64,000 nt of DNA from Halocatena marina (GCF_023276375.1 NZ_JALLPK010000001.1:2356001-2420000); one strand, 5' to 3'; positions 17,214 through 26,258 are shown, counted from the stretch's first letter. The notes: generated from the letters alone by a model not told the origin. Made by a program: numbers and translations.

Positions 17214-17981
17214 CTACAACTGGTCTGCAAGCTCCTGCAGCTTGTCGTGACCATCCTCGGTGAACGGCGCTCCATGACCAGTGCAGATGAGATCGAACGA
17301 AGAGCTGTCGCGGGCGAGTTTCTTGACGCTCTCACGAAGCCGTCGCATGTCGTACGAATCACCCCAAAATGGTGTCGTCAGTTCGCCATCATTTTCCCAA
17401 ACAAGATCACCGAGAAAGGCCGCACCAGCGTCGTGAATGTACACCATGTGGCCCGGATTGTGTCCCGGCGTGTGATAGGCCGTAAAACGACCAATGCGCT
17501 CACCATCACTGACGCTTCGAAGATCGATGTCCGCAGGGAGAGGGAAGAATCGGCGGGCAAACCGATGGAAGAGACCTTTGTGATGAGCGAGAGGAAGCGG
17601 CCGCTCACCTTCTAGCAACGCAATATCGCGCTCTCCGAGATAAACCGGGCAGTCGACCGATATCGTATCGAGACCGCCCGTGTGATCGAGATCGTAGTGA
17701 GTGAGAAGCACACGGTCAATGTCTGCAGGCTCGTATCCTGCAGCAGCGAGCTCTTCGCGCAGCGATCGACGGCTGTACCGAAGTCCAGTGTCGATGAGTG
17801 TGACTTCACCCTCATCCCCACCACCCCCACGCTCGTTATCACTCGTACCCGAATCCATTCTCTCGCTACGCTCGCCGGTCTCTGGATCGATACCGTCATC
17901 GATGAGATATGCGTTCGAACCGAGGGGTGCAGCCCAACCGAGCTCAAGCAACCAGACGTCAGCGCGGAGACGTCGCATCAT
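17214..17981 (-). CDS. MBL-fold metallo-hydrolase (glyoxalase II-like)
   Basis: This 255-aa protein has the zinc motif 'LTHYDLDHTGG' (H-x-D-x-D-H type), 'TPGHNPGH', 'AAFLGDLVW' and 'CTGHGAP', a complete metallo-beta-lactamase set. An acidic Gly-rich loop (about 38-58) sits between the second and third strands and looks like a species-specific insertion. Members of this group include hydroxyacylglutathione hydrolase-like and lactonase-like enzymes; the substrate is not determined. It lies immediately upstream of the FAD oxidoreductase on the same strand (62 bp gap). A strongly AT-rich promoter region, with several TATA-like stretches, lies at 18030-18060. Confidence 0.82.
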   Translation of the reverse strand: MMRRLRADVWLLELGWAAPLGSNAYLIDDGIDPETGERSERMDSGTSDNERGGGGDEGEVTLIDTGLRYSRRSLREELAAAGYEPADIDRVLLTHYDLDHTGGLDTISVDCPVYLGERDIALLEGERPLPLAHHKGLFHRFARRFFPLPADIDLRSVSDGERIGRFTAYHTPGHNPGHMVYIHDAGAAFLGDLVWENDGELTTPFWGDSYDMRRLRESVKKLARDSSSFDLICTGHGAPFTEDGHDKLQELADQL

Positions 17982-18235
17982 GATATGTATCGTTCGTGGC
18001 GCGTTTAACGTTCACGGCAGATGGAACGCTACGATATATTACGTTATACTATAGTATCCCACTCAGTTGCGGTTACGTCTGTCCAACAACACAGTTCCAA
18101 CACGAGAGATCACACCAGCCGACGATATCATCTTCATGTCTTTTGGAATTCCAGTTTCGTATTCGTCGGCAACCGTTGACCGTCCTTTCGTGATCGATTA
18201 ACGATAAAAGCAAAACAGTTCGATCGGGCTCAGCT

Positions 18236-19888
18236 TCAGATCTGTTTCGAGACGTATGGACCGTCTTGATAGTATCCGAGCTTCTCGCGGTAGTACTGTC
18301 GAACACCGATACCGCTGATGACACTCAGTTTCTCGTAGCCAGCATCGTGGGCCATGCGTTCTGCGTGTTGAAGGAGTTTTCTGCCGTAGCCTTTGTGTTG
18401 GTACTCCTCGCTCTCGTTTTCTTTCCCAACACCGATCTCATTGCCGTAGACGTGTAGCTCTCGGACGAGTGCCGCGTCTTGCAGTTCGTTGCGAACGGTA
18501 TTCTCAGGGAAACGGAGCCGACAGAATCCGATCAGGAGGTCGTTTTCGGGATCTTCGTAGCTGATGAAGTGCTCGGTTCCGGCGCTTGCCTCGTAGGTCA
18601 TCACGTCACGTTCGATTTGGTCCGGATCTTCGTCGTTCATCCCGACCTCACGACAGCGGATACAATCGCACGTCCAGCCGTGTTCGTCCATACGCTTGCG
18701 GGCCAATTGGCGGAGATTCGACTTCCAGACGCCCGCGTCGATGAAGTCTGCGGGGATGTCGCGTTGGACTCGTTGGAGGCGAGTGTATTTCGGAATCATC
18801 GACTTGATTTCTGCGACGAGATCCGCCGCCTGATCGTTAGTCAGCGGGTCATACTCGTCACGACGCCACATGTCATACGTTATCGTGTCTCTGACGACGA
18901 GTGTCGGATAGATCTTCAGGTAGTCGGGTCGCCACTCTGGGCTGTCGAAGAGTTGTCGGAAGTCCTCGCGACACATTTCCATCGTCATCCCCGGTTGACC
19001 GGGCATCATGTGGAACCCGACTTTGAAGCCCGCGTTCCGCAGGCGACGGTTGGCATCGATCGAGGCTTGAATGCCGTGGCCGCGGTGCATCTCTCGATTA
19101 ATGCGTTCGTACGTCGTCTGTACTCCGAGTTCGACTTTCGTCCCCCCGAGCGCGAGCATCCGGTCGATCTGTTCGGGATCACACCAGTCGGGCTTGGTTT
19201 CGAATGTGGTTCCGATGTTTCGGACGTCTGTCGTCTCATTCTCGGCGATGACATCTTCGAGATACCGGAACTCGTATTCGTCAGGATCCTGCGCGAAGCT
19301 CACATCCTCTGCCGGTTCCGGCTCTTTGGTCACGTCGTAGTCGTTCATCGCCTCAAGCGCGCGTTTGACGAACCATTCTTGGTAGTCGTGTGAGCGAGCG
19401 GTCATCGTTCCACCCATCAAGATGAGTTCGACCTTATCGACAGGATGACCGATCTGACGCAACTGTTCCAGTCGGAGCGTAACCTGTCCGTACGGGTCGT
19501 AGTCGTTCTGTACACCGCGGGCAGCCGCGGGTTCGTGGCCCGTATAACTTTGTGAGGAGGAGAACTCCGAGGCAGGCCCACCGGGACAGTAGAGACACTT
19601 CCCGTGCGGGCACATGTGCGGTGATGTCATAATCGCAACCGGTGAGACACCGGAAGCAGTTCTGACAGGCTTTCGACGGAGAACGGGTTCGAGTTCTTCA
19701 CGTCGCTCATTTCCGACGAAATCTAGTAGTTCAGAGTTCTTCGGAACTTTCGGAGCAGAGTACTCAGAACAAACATCGAGCTTGGCCGATTCGAGGTCTT
19801 CACGCCCGACCTCGCCAGCGAGAATACGTTCGACTAACGCCTCACACACTCGCTCGAACGCGTCGGTTTCGGTCGGATGCGTACTCAT
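18236..19888 (-). CDS. elp3: Elp3, tRNA wobble-uridine carboxymethyl transferase
   Basis: This 550-aa protein matches archaeal Elp3, fusing a radical-SAM domain to a GNAT acetyltransferase domain. The iron-sulfur ligands are in 'CPHGKCLYC' (Cys93, 98, 101). 'GGTMTARSHDYQEWF', 'KVELGVQTTYERI' and 'GFKVGFHMMPGQPGM' are standard, and the C-terminal GNAT part holds 'KGYGRKLLQHAE'. Elp3 makes the 5-carboxymethyl intermediate on U34 of tRNAs, starting cm5U/mcm5U-type modifications. The start at 19888 has family-like length. The divergent lipoprotein gene begins about 95 bp away. Confidence 0.95.
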   Translation of the reverse strand: MSTHPTETDAFERVCEALVERILAGEVGREDLESAKLDVCSEYSAPKVPKNSELLDFVGNERREELEPVLRRKPVRTASGVSPVAIMTSPHMCPHGKCLYCPGGPASEFSSSQSYTGHEPAAARGVQNDYDPYGQVTLRLEQLRQIGHPVDKVELILMGGTMTARSHDYQEWFVKRALEAMNDYDVTKEPEPAEDVSFAQDPDEYEFRYLEDVIAENETTDVRNIGTTFETKPDWCDPEQIDRMLALGGTKVELGVQTTYERINREMHRGHGIQASIDANRRLRNAGFKVGFHMMPGQPGMTMEMCREDFRQLFDSPEWRPDYLKIYPTLVVRDTITYDMWRRDEYDPLTNDQAADLVAEIKSMIPKYTRLQRVQRDIPADFIDAGVWKSNLRQLARKRMDEHGWTCDCIRCREVGMNDEDPDQIERDVMTYEASAGTEHFISYEDPENDLLIGFCRLRFPENTVRNELQDAALVRELHVYGNEIGVGKENESEEYQHKGYGRKLLQHAERMAHDAGYEKLSVISGIGVRQYYREKLGYYQDGPYVSKQI

Positions 19889-19983
19889 TACGATATCGGA
19901 ATATGGCGGCGCACGAATAAGAGCCTACGGTTCGAGCGCGACCAAGACCCAACAGTTATTTCATTCTGCGTTGTTTCGGGAGT

Positions 19984-20604
19984 GTGAACGGCAATCGCGT
20001 AATCGCGCTCGCACTCGTCATAACTGTTTTACTGGCGGGCTGTAGTAGTATCGACTCGCTAACTGGATCTTCAACACCGACGGAAGCTGAATCGACAGCA
20101 ACCGAGACCGAGACGGCGACTGCCACAGAAACTTCGACACCGACCGCTACGTCTACCCAAGTCGTCAAGACACCAGCTCCAACGGCGACAGCAAGACCCA
20201 CGGGAACGTGGACAGAACCTGCGACACCAAAGGCTCCGGAAGATAAAAACGACAATCGCATCAAAAGTGCGAAAATCATCAATAAGAAGAAAGCATCCGA
20301 CGGAAACGGCTACACTGACTTCGATGTTCAAGTGAACGCCAACACCTTGTTCGATAATATTGACCCAACGCCAAGTGTGGATGGTGAACCGTACATCGTC
20401 GTTGAGATCAACGGCGAGATCGTCGCACGGGATGAAGTCAATCTCCGAAAAGACGGTTCGTTCACGATCGATGTCCGACCGGGAGCACTCGAACAGTTCG
20501 ATTCCGGCACCCTCAAAGTCAGTGCCACACTCTACGATGAAGACCACAAACACGATGACATCTACGGGACGTGGAGTGGCACTGTCGAGTACACTAGCAG
20601 CTAA
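19984..20604 (+). CDS. Lipoprotein with Thr-rich linker
   Basis: This 206-aa protein has a hydrophobic signal and a lipobox 'LLAGC' (Cys at about 19), without a twin-arginine motif, so Sec export is likely. A Thr/Ala/Pro-rich linker (about 28-80) precedes a compact beta-rich domain of about 125 residues ('DFDVQVNANTLFDN', 'YIVVEINGEIVARDEVNL', 'TLKVSATLYDEDHKHDD'). It resembles a carbohydrate-binding or immunoglobulin-like module, but I cannot name it. GTG is the start. It is transcribed divergently from elp3, and its 3' flank carries the longest hexamer tract in the window. Confidence 0.75.
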   Translation: MNGNRVIALALVITVLLAGCSSIDSLTGSSTPTEAESTATETETATATETSTPTATSTQVVKTPAPTATARPTGTWTEPATPKAPEDKNDNRIKSAKIINKKKASDGNGYTDFDVQVNANTLFDNIDPTPSVDGEPYIVVEINGEIVARDEVNLRKDGSFTIDVRPGALEQFDSGTLKVSATLYDEDHKHDDIYGTWSGTVEYTSS

Positions 20605-20690
20605 ACAATCCACCTAGATGCACAATCGATCACCGAACAGCGCGTGACAGATCAGCGTTCGAATTCAAATCTAAACCCGAAACCAAAATC

Positions 20691-20732
20691 GAATCCGAAT
20701 CCGAATCCGAATCCGAATCTGAATCTGAATCT
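20691..20732. repeat. Seven tandem GAATCC/T hexamers in an intergenic region
   Basis: The tract is four copies of GAATCC followed by three of GAATCT, then a degenerate copy. It lies in the 303-bp gap between the lipoprotein stop (20604) and the end of the minus-strand S1-OB-DHH gene (20908). Neither flanking gene reads through it. The remaining gap sequence shows no credible reading frame. Confidence 0.95.
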
Positions 20733-20907
20733 GATTTTGGGATACGAATTGGTCGGTTGGGCTGCTCTCATTCTAAACTGAACAGCGCTGGTACCGCTCC
20801 GTGTGATTCAGAGCTAAAACGATTCTCGCAGGCGAATTTCAACAGAACATAGAAACATAACGTGGTTTACATGTGTCTCTGTATGCACAGAATACTACTT
20901 GTTCGTC

Positions 20908-23013
20908 TTAGACCGCGTTTGCGATGGCGTCGATCGCGGCTTCGAGGACACGTTTGCGTTCACCGACGACGAACTCAATCCGGCCGTGTCCGTCGCGGGC
21001 GGTGACGCCGGCGTTCGGAACAGCGTCTTCGAGTTGTTGGACGACATCAGAGATATCGACGGGGGTGGTACTCCGAATGGTGATTTCGTCTTCACCGACG
21101 CCGAGCGTGACAAACGTGCCATCGCGGTTACGACGGTGGACTTCATCGAGGAGGAGTTCAGTCGACGGGAAGTCGAACCTGTGGGTGAATGAGTTGGTAT
21201 CGAGAACCGCAAAGGCAACACCGCCCTCGGAGCGACGATCGAGATTCTCCTCGGCTGTCTCCACTTCGCGTGCGAGTTTTTCTCGGAACTGTTCGCTCAC
21301 CTTCTCTCTAAGCCCCGACGTATCGTCTGCGAACAGGAGATCTGAGACGAGTTCCCGTTTGCCATCGTAGGACTGGTAGTACGCTTCGAGTGCTATGGCT
21401 TCACGGAGGTTCTTCGTCTCCTCTGCGTTGTAGCCTCGTTCGTCCGCGAGATCGGCGTACACATCCGGTGTGTTCTCCCAGAAACTCGCTGCGGGTAAAT
21501 GTCCGAGATCGTCTCGTACATCAGTATTGACGTGTGCAGCGATAGCTGTTGCAATTGCAGTGGAACTTGTCTCGGCATCACTCCCAGCCAACTCCGGATT
21601 CGCGATGGTACGAACCGCATCAGCGACGGCCGCATCACCAGTTTCGCCGTCGACGACGATCGCGTCGGCGTCGTAGATCCGAAGCAACTCGAACCCATCG
21701 AGAGAGTCACGAGTGCTCCCAGTTGCAGCGAAAACGAATAGGGGGTGTTTCTGCTGGTGGCGGTCGTGGGCAGCGAGCAACGAGGTGACGTCGTTGGTTG
21801 CATCGTCCATGTCGTACGCACCGTCGAGTGGCCGCCGATCGAAGTGGTGATAGACCGCATCAGCCGATGTCTGTTCATTTTTGATGAGCGGTAATACCGC
21901 ACGCTCGATCGCTGCACCGGCGAGATAGCCGTCGACAGTCGCCTCGTGGCGGACGACGATCGGACGGGATTCGATGACAGCCCGTCGGATGGCCGTTGCG
22001 GCTTCACGGACTGTATCGAGCACCGCTTCGACAGCCGGATCCGGAACGAGCGGTTCGACGGTGTCGACCGCTGCTTCGGCCATGATAGCATCTTCCATCC
22101 GGTCGGATACCGTAGCGGCTGCCTCGTCCTCAAGAACAACGAGTTGCTCGGTCTCGATCTGTAGCTCACCACGCCGCTCGCGCACTTCACCATCGATACA
22201 AACGTAATCGCCCGCGTCGACCCCGGGGTAAGCGCGGACTCCAGCACCCTCGAACGCCGCACAGTCGACAGTTCCCGTCTCGTCTTGCAATGAGAAGACA
22301 GTTGGACCGCTGGTCTGTCGAGCGTCCGTGACGATCCCTTCGAGACGAACGACGTTGCCAACGTTCTCTTCGAGGGCTTCAATCTCTGCGCGCTTGAGAT
22401 CAGCTGATGAACTCTGCGCTCGTTTCCGCTCTACGTCAGGTTCCGGTCCCTGTTCTTGTTCTTGCTCCGTTTTGACGATCGCTTCTGATGCGTGTGCTTC
22501 TTGAACCGAATCAGCTCGTGAATCAACTGATGCATCAGCCATTGCACGGTCGTCGGTCTCCGATTCTGATTCTGATTCTGATTCTGATTCTGGCTTTGAT
22601 TGTAGTTTCGCTGTCTCTGTGGAGTCATCGAGATCTTTGGGATCGAGTGTTCCTTCCGGATCGTGGACGAAGTTCCCACGGAACTCGGACTCCGCGCGGC
22701 GGAGTGACCAACCGAGATCGACATTTCCGTTGTCACGGACGTTTTTCACCTGCGCGTAAACACTGTCGCCGATATCCCAGTCGAGACTTTCGAGCCGAGT
22801 CGGAAGTTCACTCCGATGGAGGAGACCAGTTACGTGCTCTCCGAGATTCACGAATACACCGAAATCGGCGTAGCCATCAACAGTACCGCGATAGTAGCAA
22901 CCAACAATAAGTTGATCAGGCCGCTTCCCGGCGAAATCGAGAACGACATCCTCCTTGTGGAGGTTACCGATCTGGTCCTCCAGGGAGTTACCGGTGACGA
23001 TCTGCTCGCTCAT
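20908..23013 (-). CDS. S1/OB-fold DHH-superfamily protein (RecJ-like), probably with altered active site
   Basis: This 701-aa protein has an S1 domain (about 32-105; 'CYYRGTVDGYADFGVFVNLG'), a Ser-Glu-rich low-complexity linker with hexamer repeats (about 130-205) and an OB domain (about 215-300; 'VRLEGIVTDARQ'). The C-terminal part has the shape of haloarchaeal RecJ/DHH phosphoesterases. In RecJ the catalytic motifs are D-x-D-G and DHH. Here I see 'HEATVDGYLAG' and 'IVVDGETGD', where several Asp/His ligands are lost. The family acts in DNA end processing or as a Cdc45-like replisome component. A structural, non-nuclease role is a reasonable inference but needs alignment. Confidence 0.75.
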   Translation of the reverse strand: MSEQIVTGNSLEDQIGNLHKEDVVLDFAGKRPDQLIVGCYYRGTVDGYADFGVFVNLGEHVTGLLHRSELPTRLESLDWDIGDSVYAQVKNVRDNGNVDLGWSLRRAESEFRGNFVHDPEGTLDPKDLDDSTETAKLQSKPESESESESESETDDRAMADASVDSRADSVQEAHASEAIVKTEQEQEQGPEPDVERKRAQSSSADLKRAEIEALEENVGNVVRLEGIVTDARQTSGPTVFSLQDETGTVDCAAFEGAGVRAYPGVDAGDYVCIDGEVRERRGELQIETEQLVVLEDEAAATVSDRMEDAIMAEAAVDTVEPLVPDPAVEAVLDTVREAATAIRRAVIESRPIVVRHEATVDGYLAGAAIERAVLPLIKNEQTSADAVYHHFDRRPLDGAYDMDDATNDVTSLLAAHDRHQQKHPLFVFAATGSTRDSLDGFELLRIYDADAIVVDGETGDAAVADAVRTIANPELAGSDAETSSTAIATAIAAHVNTDVRDDLGHLPAASFWENTPDVYADLADERGYNAEETKNLREAIALEAYYQSYDGKRELVSDLLFADDTSGLREKVSEQFREKLAREVETAEENLDRRSEGGVAFAVLDTNSFTHRFDFPSTELLLDEVHRRNRDGTFVTLGVGEDEITIRSTTPVDISDVVQQLEDAVPNAGVTARDGHGRIEFVVGERKRVLEAAIDAIANAV
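22562..22591. repeat. Five tandem GATTCT hexamers coding for a Ser-Glu run
   Basis: These are five perfect copies in the S1-OB-DHH gene. On the minus strand the unit reads AGAATC and codes for alternating Glu and Ser in the linker between the S1 and OB domains. The unit is the reverse complement of the GAATCN family seen at 16346 and 20691. A six-base period preserves frame if copy number changes. Confidence 0.95.
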
Positions 23014-23190
23014 ATGAACACGAACCGGTCCGGCTTGAAACGGTTGTCGAAATCACTTCACTCTGTTCGGAAGACAATTACAGGAACCAATCGGTCCACG
23101 CGGTGCCATACTGTACGCTTCGCGCTGTATTGATGGTAGATTTGTTCGGTCAAATGTTCACGATGCAAACACTACCCCAAATCCTGACGC

Positions 23191-23835
23191 TCAAAGAACC
23201 GCGCTTGTGCTGAGCAGTTCCAGTGCATGGATACCGCGAAAGCCGTATCCGAACACGAGTAGTGACGGGAGGGCTGTCACCACGACGGCTCGTGGGACAG
23301 ATGTGTCGTGGACAACGACAGTTCCGATCACGAGAAGAGCGGCGCCGTAGACCGCAGTGGTAAGCCACAACACGGGGACAATGACACCGGACAGCGAACA
23401 GAGGGCCGTATCAGGCAGTACACACAGCGTACGAAGAGAAACACCAGACAGCGCGCATGGTGCAACAGCGTAGGCAATTACCTGAACCGTCTGGCTCACA
23501 CCACCGCGCGATTTGGCGAGGGGGATGAGCAATGCAGTCTCAAGCGCAGCAACGAGATGCAGCGCGACTGGCGTTACTAACAGTGCCACCAAAAGGAGAA
23601 TGAGTGCAAGCACGGGGACAGAGCGTGTCTCAGACGGGGAAGCAAACGCGAATCGAGTTGCAGTGTGAATTAGCGTGACGGCAATTGCAAACACGAGACC
23701 CGGTGCCTGATCGCCTGCTGCGATATTATCACGAAAAAAGCGCCGTGGACGAACGATCACTGTTATCCACGCCCGAACGAGACCCAGCAGTCCTCGCTGG
23801 CGACCACCACCCGGACTTTCGATCCACGTCGTCAC
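23191..23835 (-). CDS. Yip1-domain membrane protein
   Basis: This 214-aa membrane protein begins with a short cytoplasmic segment ending in 'RAWITVIVRPRRFFRDNI' and 'GDQAPGLVFAIAV', the opening typical of haloarchaeal Yip1 proteins. Five or so hydrophobic helices follow. The function in archaea is unknown. In eukaryotes the domain is found in vesicle-trafficking membrane proteins. GTG at 23835 gives the family-like N-terminus. Confidence 0.78.
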   Translation of the reverse strand: MTTWIESPGGGRQRGLLGLVRAWITVIVRPRRFFRDNIAAGDQAPGLVFAIAVTLIHTATRFAFASPSETRSVPVLALILLLVALLVTPVALHLVAALETALLIPLAKSRGGVSQTVQVIAYAVAPCALSGVSLRTLCVLPDTALCSLSGVIVPVLWLTTAVYGAALLVIGTVVVHDTSVPRAVVVTALPSLLVFGYGFRGIHALELLSTSAVL

Positions 23836-23884
23836 ACTACGAGAGAGTCACGGCACAGAAAAGAGCGTTCCGGGACGTTCCTCG

Positions 23885-24463
23885 TTAGTCGTCCGCGCCG
23901 ACGTTCTCGGCGCTTTCGACTGTGTACGGATCGGGCTCGATCGAGGCGTACTCGACGGCACGCTGTCCCAGCGTTTCCACGCGCTCTGCAATATCCGTGT
24001 TGCTGAATTCACCGTCATCGAACTGCGTTCTCGCCTTTGGAATTGCGGCCTGATGCGGGATTACCCACGCGTTCAGCGCACGACAGACAGACCGCATGTG
24101 ATCGAGCGTTGTGACGGTAAACGAACCACCGGAGACAGCGAGGAGACCAACCGTCGTGTTCTCGAACTCATCGAAACCACAGTAATCGAGTGCGTTTTTC
24201 AACGGCGCGGAGAACGATCCGTGATACATCGGAGACCCAAGGAGTACGCTGTTTGCTTCTCGAACCCGTCGACGGAGCTCTGTTGCATCACCCGCATCGT
24301 TGCCATCCGCGTCGTAAACAGGGAGATCGAGCGCACGGAGATCGATGTGATCAGTTGTCGCACCGATATCGTCCGCGTGATCGAGCGCGTGATCGAGTGC
24401 GATTCTCGTGTAGCTCCCTTCCCGGAGGCTGCCGCAGACAGCGACAACGTGTGGAGAATTCAT
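23885..24463 (-). CDS. NADPH-dependent FMN reductase family flavoprotein
   Basis: This 192-aa flavodoxin-like protein begins with 'VVAVCGSLREGSYTRIAL', the phosphate-binding loop for FMN, followed by 'ANSVLLGSPMYHGSFSAPLKNALDY' (isoalloxazine contacts) and 'LLAVSGGSF'. Such enzymes reduce free or bound FMN, quinones or azo compounds with NAD(P)H. The ATG at 24463 (MNSPHV) is chosen because the conserved loop follows seven residues later; an ATG at 24478 would only add five residues. It sits 49 bp from the neighbouring Yip1 gene on the same strand, so read-through is possible. Confidence 0.85.
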   Translation of the reverse strand: MNSPHVVAVCGSLREGSYTRIALDHALDHADDIGATTDHIDLRALDLPVYDADGNDAGDATELRRRVREANSVLLGSPMYHGSFSAPLKNALDYCGFDEFENTTVGLLAVSGGSFTVTTLDHMRSVCRALNAWVIPHQAAIPKARTQFDDGEFSNTDIAERVETLGQRAVEYASIEPDPYTVESAENVGADD

Positions 24464-24539
24464 ACGTACTGTAATCAATAGGTAAAGAAAAACATGCCGT
24501 CTCGGTTGTGCGCGGTCTACTGGTTCGATAGTCGATGAC

Positions 24540-25436
24540 TCATTGCTGGAGCCGTACTCGGTCGTCCTCGACGGTTACAAGCCCATCCGCCGCAAGATCA
24601 GAGAGCAGCCCACGAAGCCACTCGCGGCCGTGTTCTCCATCCGGTGTGTAATCAACACGGATTCTGTGACCCAAGTCATCGATCGCTAGTTCGTCGTATT
24701 TCCCCAGAACGTTCACGATGCGACCACGGAACTGCCGACGACTCCCGGTGAACTCGGGCTGTGTAGGAACATCGGGCGCGGTGAAATCGCCTGTTTCGTA
24801 GGCGTGACACCACTTGCGCCACGGACAACTCTCACTGTCACACCGTGGCGTCTTCTCACAAGCAACACCACCGAGTTCCATGATGGCGTTGTTCCACACA
24901 CGCGATTTGTCTTCGGGCATGAGATCACTCGCACACTGCTCGAATACGCTATCATCGTCAGGGACATCGAACGCTCGGTAGAGCACGCGTTTGACGTTCG
25001 TATCGACGACAGCGTCACCCGCGTTGAACGCAAAGCTCGCAACAGCGTTTGCGGTGTACGGTCCAACGCCTTGGAGCGTCTGTAATGTTTCTGGTGTTTG
25101 GGGGATTTCACCGTCGTAGTCGTCCATTACCTGCTGGGCCGCAGTGTGAAGATATTTCGCTCGGTTGTTGTATCCAAGCCGGTGCTCTGACCAAAATCCA
25201 ACCACAGCAGCCCGATCTTCCCGAGCAAGAGCAGCGACAGTCGGCCAACGATCGAGAAAGGCTTCCCACGCCGTCTCGACCCGCCCAAGTTGCGTCTGTT
25301 GACTCATCACCTCCGAGACGAGGATTTCGTACGGGTCAGTCGTGCGCCGCCACGGAAACTCTCGGTGGCCAGATTCGTACCACTCGATGAGCGCCGTTCG
25401 AACGGCAGCAGTGGGAAACGCGCGCGCATCAGTCAT
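24540..25436 (-). CDS. mutY: A/G-specific adenine glycosylase MutY
   Basis: This 298-aa protein has the helix-hairpin-helix DNA glycosylase core. 'PYEILVSEVMSQQTQLGRV' contains the catalytic Glu, 'LQGVGPYTANAVASFAF' is the hairpin, and 'AVVDTNVKRVLYR' contains the catalytic Asp. The iron-sulfur cluster loop CEKTPRC...CPWRKWC holds four cysteines at C-x6-C-x2-C-x5-C-like spacing. MutY removes adenine opposite 8-oxoguanine. The length fits archaeal MutY without the MutT-like C-terminal domain. Confidence 0.93.
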   Translation of the reverse strand: MTDARAFPTAAVRTALIEWYESGHREFPWRRTTDPYEILVSEVMSQQTQLGRVETAWEAFLDRWPTVAALAREDRAAVVGFWSEHRLGYNNRAKYLHTAAQQVMDDYDGEIPQTPETLQTLQGVGPYTANAVASFAFNAGDAVVDTNVKRVLYRAFDVPDDDSVFEQCASDLMPEDKSRVWNNAIMELGGVACEKTPRCDSESCPWRKWCHAYETGDFTAPDVPTQPEFTGSRRQFRGRIVNVLGKYDELAIDDLGHRIRVDYTPDGEHGREWLRGLLSDLAADGLVTVEDDRVRLQQ

Positions 25437-25614
25437 CAGTTCCAGCTACGAGCACGGACGTTTAGGGGTGGCGATAGGGTGTCAGAGTTCTGTTTTCCCA
25501 GAGCGGTTCGGGGTGAACCATCATGACGTTCAATCAGATAGCCAATCGATACGACGTTCGTCAATCGTAGCATGGTCTCGTAAGTTGTATCCGGGGCGCT
25601 ATCGTGACGCCACT

Positions 25615-25935
25615 ATGAGCCTCGACGATCTTTCAGAGGACGTAGAAACTGCCTACAGCGACTTCGATGAAACACTCCCGGTTTCACTCGATCGTGAGAC
25701 GCGAAACGAACTGGCCGTATTACAGACCGTCCTCGATCCCGACGATCCCGATGAACTCGTTCGTCGAGCCATTCACATGCTCTTTCAAACGAAAGTCGAA
25801 ACTGGGTCGCTCGATTTTCATCTCCGTCGTGGCTACAACGTTACCTACGATGAGTATCTCTCAGGTATGACCTTTCAGGAGATGACGGGCGCACCACAAC
25901 CACCCGACAACGATGGCCGACGATATCAGTTCTGA
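25615..25935 (+). CDS. Small conserved haloarchaeal protein
   Basis: This 106-aa acidic protein has 'RETRNELAVLQTVLDPDDPDELVRRAIHMLFQT' (central helix pair) and 'YDEYLSGMTFQEMTG'. This wording recurs in many haloarchaea, but its role is unknown to me. A helical bundle resembling a degenerate RHH or antitoxin core is possible. The start at 25615 is taken because sequence upstream (from 25342) is not family-like. It is divergent from mutY. Confidence 0.7.
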   Translation: MSLDDLSEDVETAYSDFDETLPVSLDRETRNELAVLQTVLDPDDPDELVRRAIHMLFQTKVETGSLDFHLRRGYNVTYDEYLSGMTFQEMTGAPQPPDNDGRRYQF

Positions 25936-25993
25936 ACTCCTGTCTGCCGAACGCGCCGACGAAATACGCTCATAGTAATTCATCATATTACAC

Positions 25994-26003
25994 AAAACTT
26001 ATT
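25994..26003 (+). promoter_or_regulatory. TATA box of the Gly-rich small gene
   Basis: AAAACTTATT is centred about 28 nt upstream of the ATG at 26028, in an AT-rich intergenic stretch with no ribosome-binding site. This points to a leaderless transcript. Confidence 0.45.
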
Positions 26004-26027
26004 CCAATACAATTATTCAGCGTTAGC

Positions 26028-26258
26028 ATGAACGAATTGGCCCTCGTGCTCTTATTCGTAGGAATAATAATCATACGCGCCCTCCTTTCGTACAGTTCGT
26101 CATCGAAGAAACGCAGATCGTCCAAAACCCACACGACTGGGGTGTTCGACGGAGAAAGCGATGGTGACGGTGGTGATGGCGGCGGTGGATTCGGTGGGTT
26201 CGGAGGAGACGGCGGCTTCGGCGGTGGCGATGGTGGCGGTGGCGGCGGCGGAGAGTAA
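26028..26258 (+). CDS. Small single-pass membrane protein with glycine-rich tail
   Basis: This 76-aa protein has an N-terminal hydrophobic helix (about 4-24), a short basic/Ser segment (KKRRSSK) and a tail from about residue 45 made of Gly with Asp and Phe. The topology is probably anchor, basic linker, then a flexible low-complexity arm. The gene has a clear promoter of its own. I do not recognise a family. Confidence 0.65.
   Translation: MNELALVLLFVGIIIIRALLSYSSSSKKRRSSKTHTTGVFDGESDGDGGDGGGGFGGFGGDGGFGGGDGGGGGGGE

Noticed and set aside
18479-19393. 304-codon plus-strand frame
   Set aside because: It is antisense to elp3, whose motifs and domain order are unmistakable; the antisense translation shows no family features.
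20691-20732. Tandem hexamer array considered as a CRISPR or origin repeat
   Set aside because: The unit is six bases with no spacers, so it is not a CRISPR array. There is no Cdc6/Orc gene or ORB-like motif nearby to suggest an origin.
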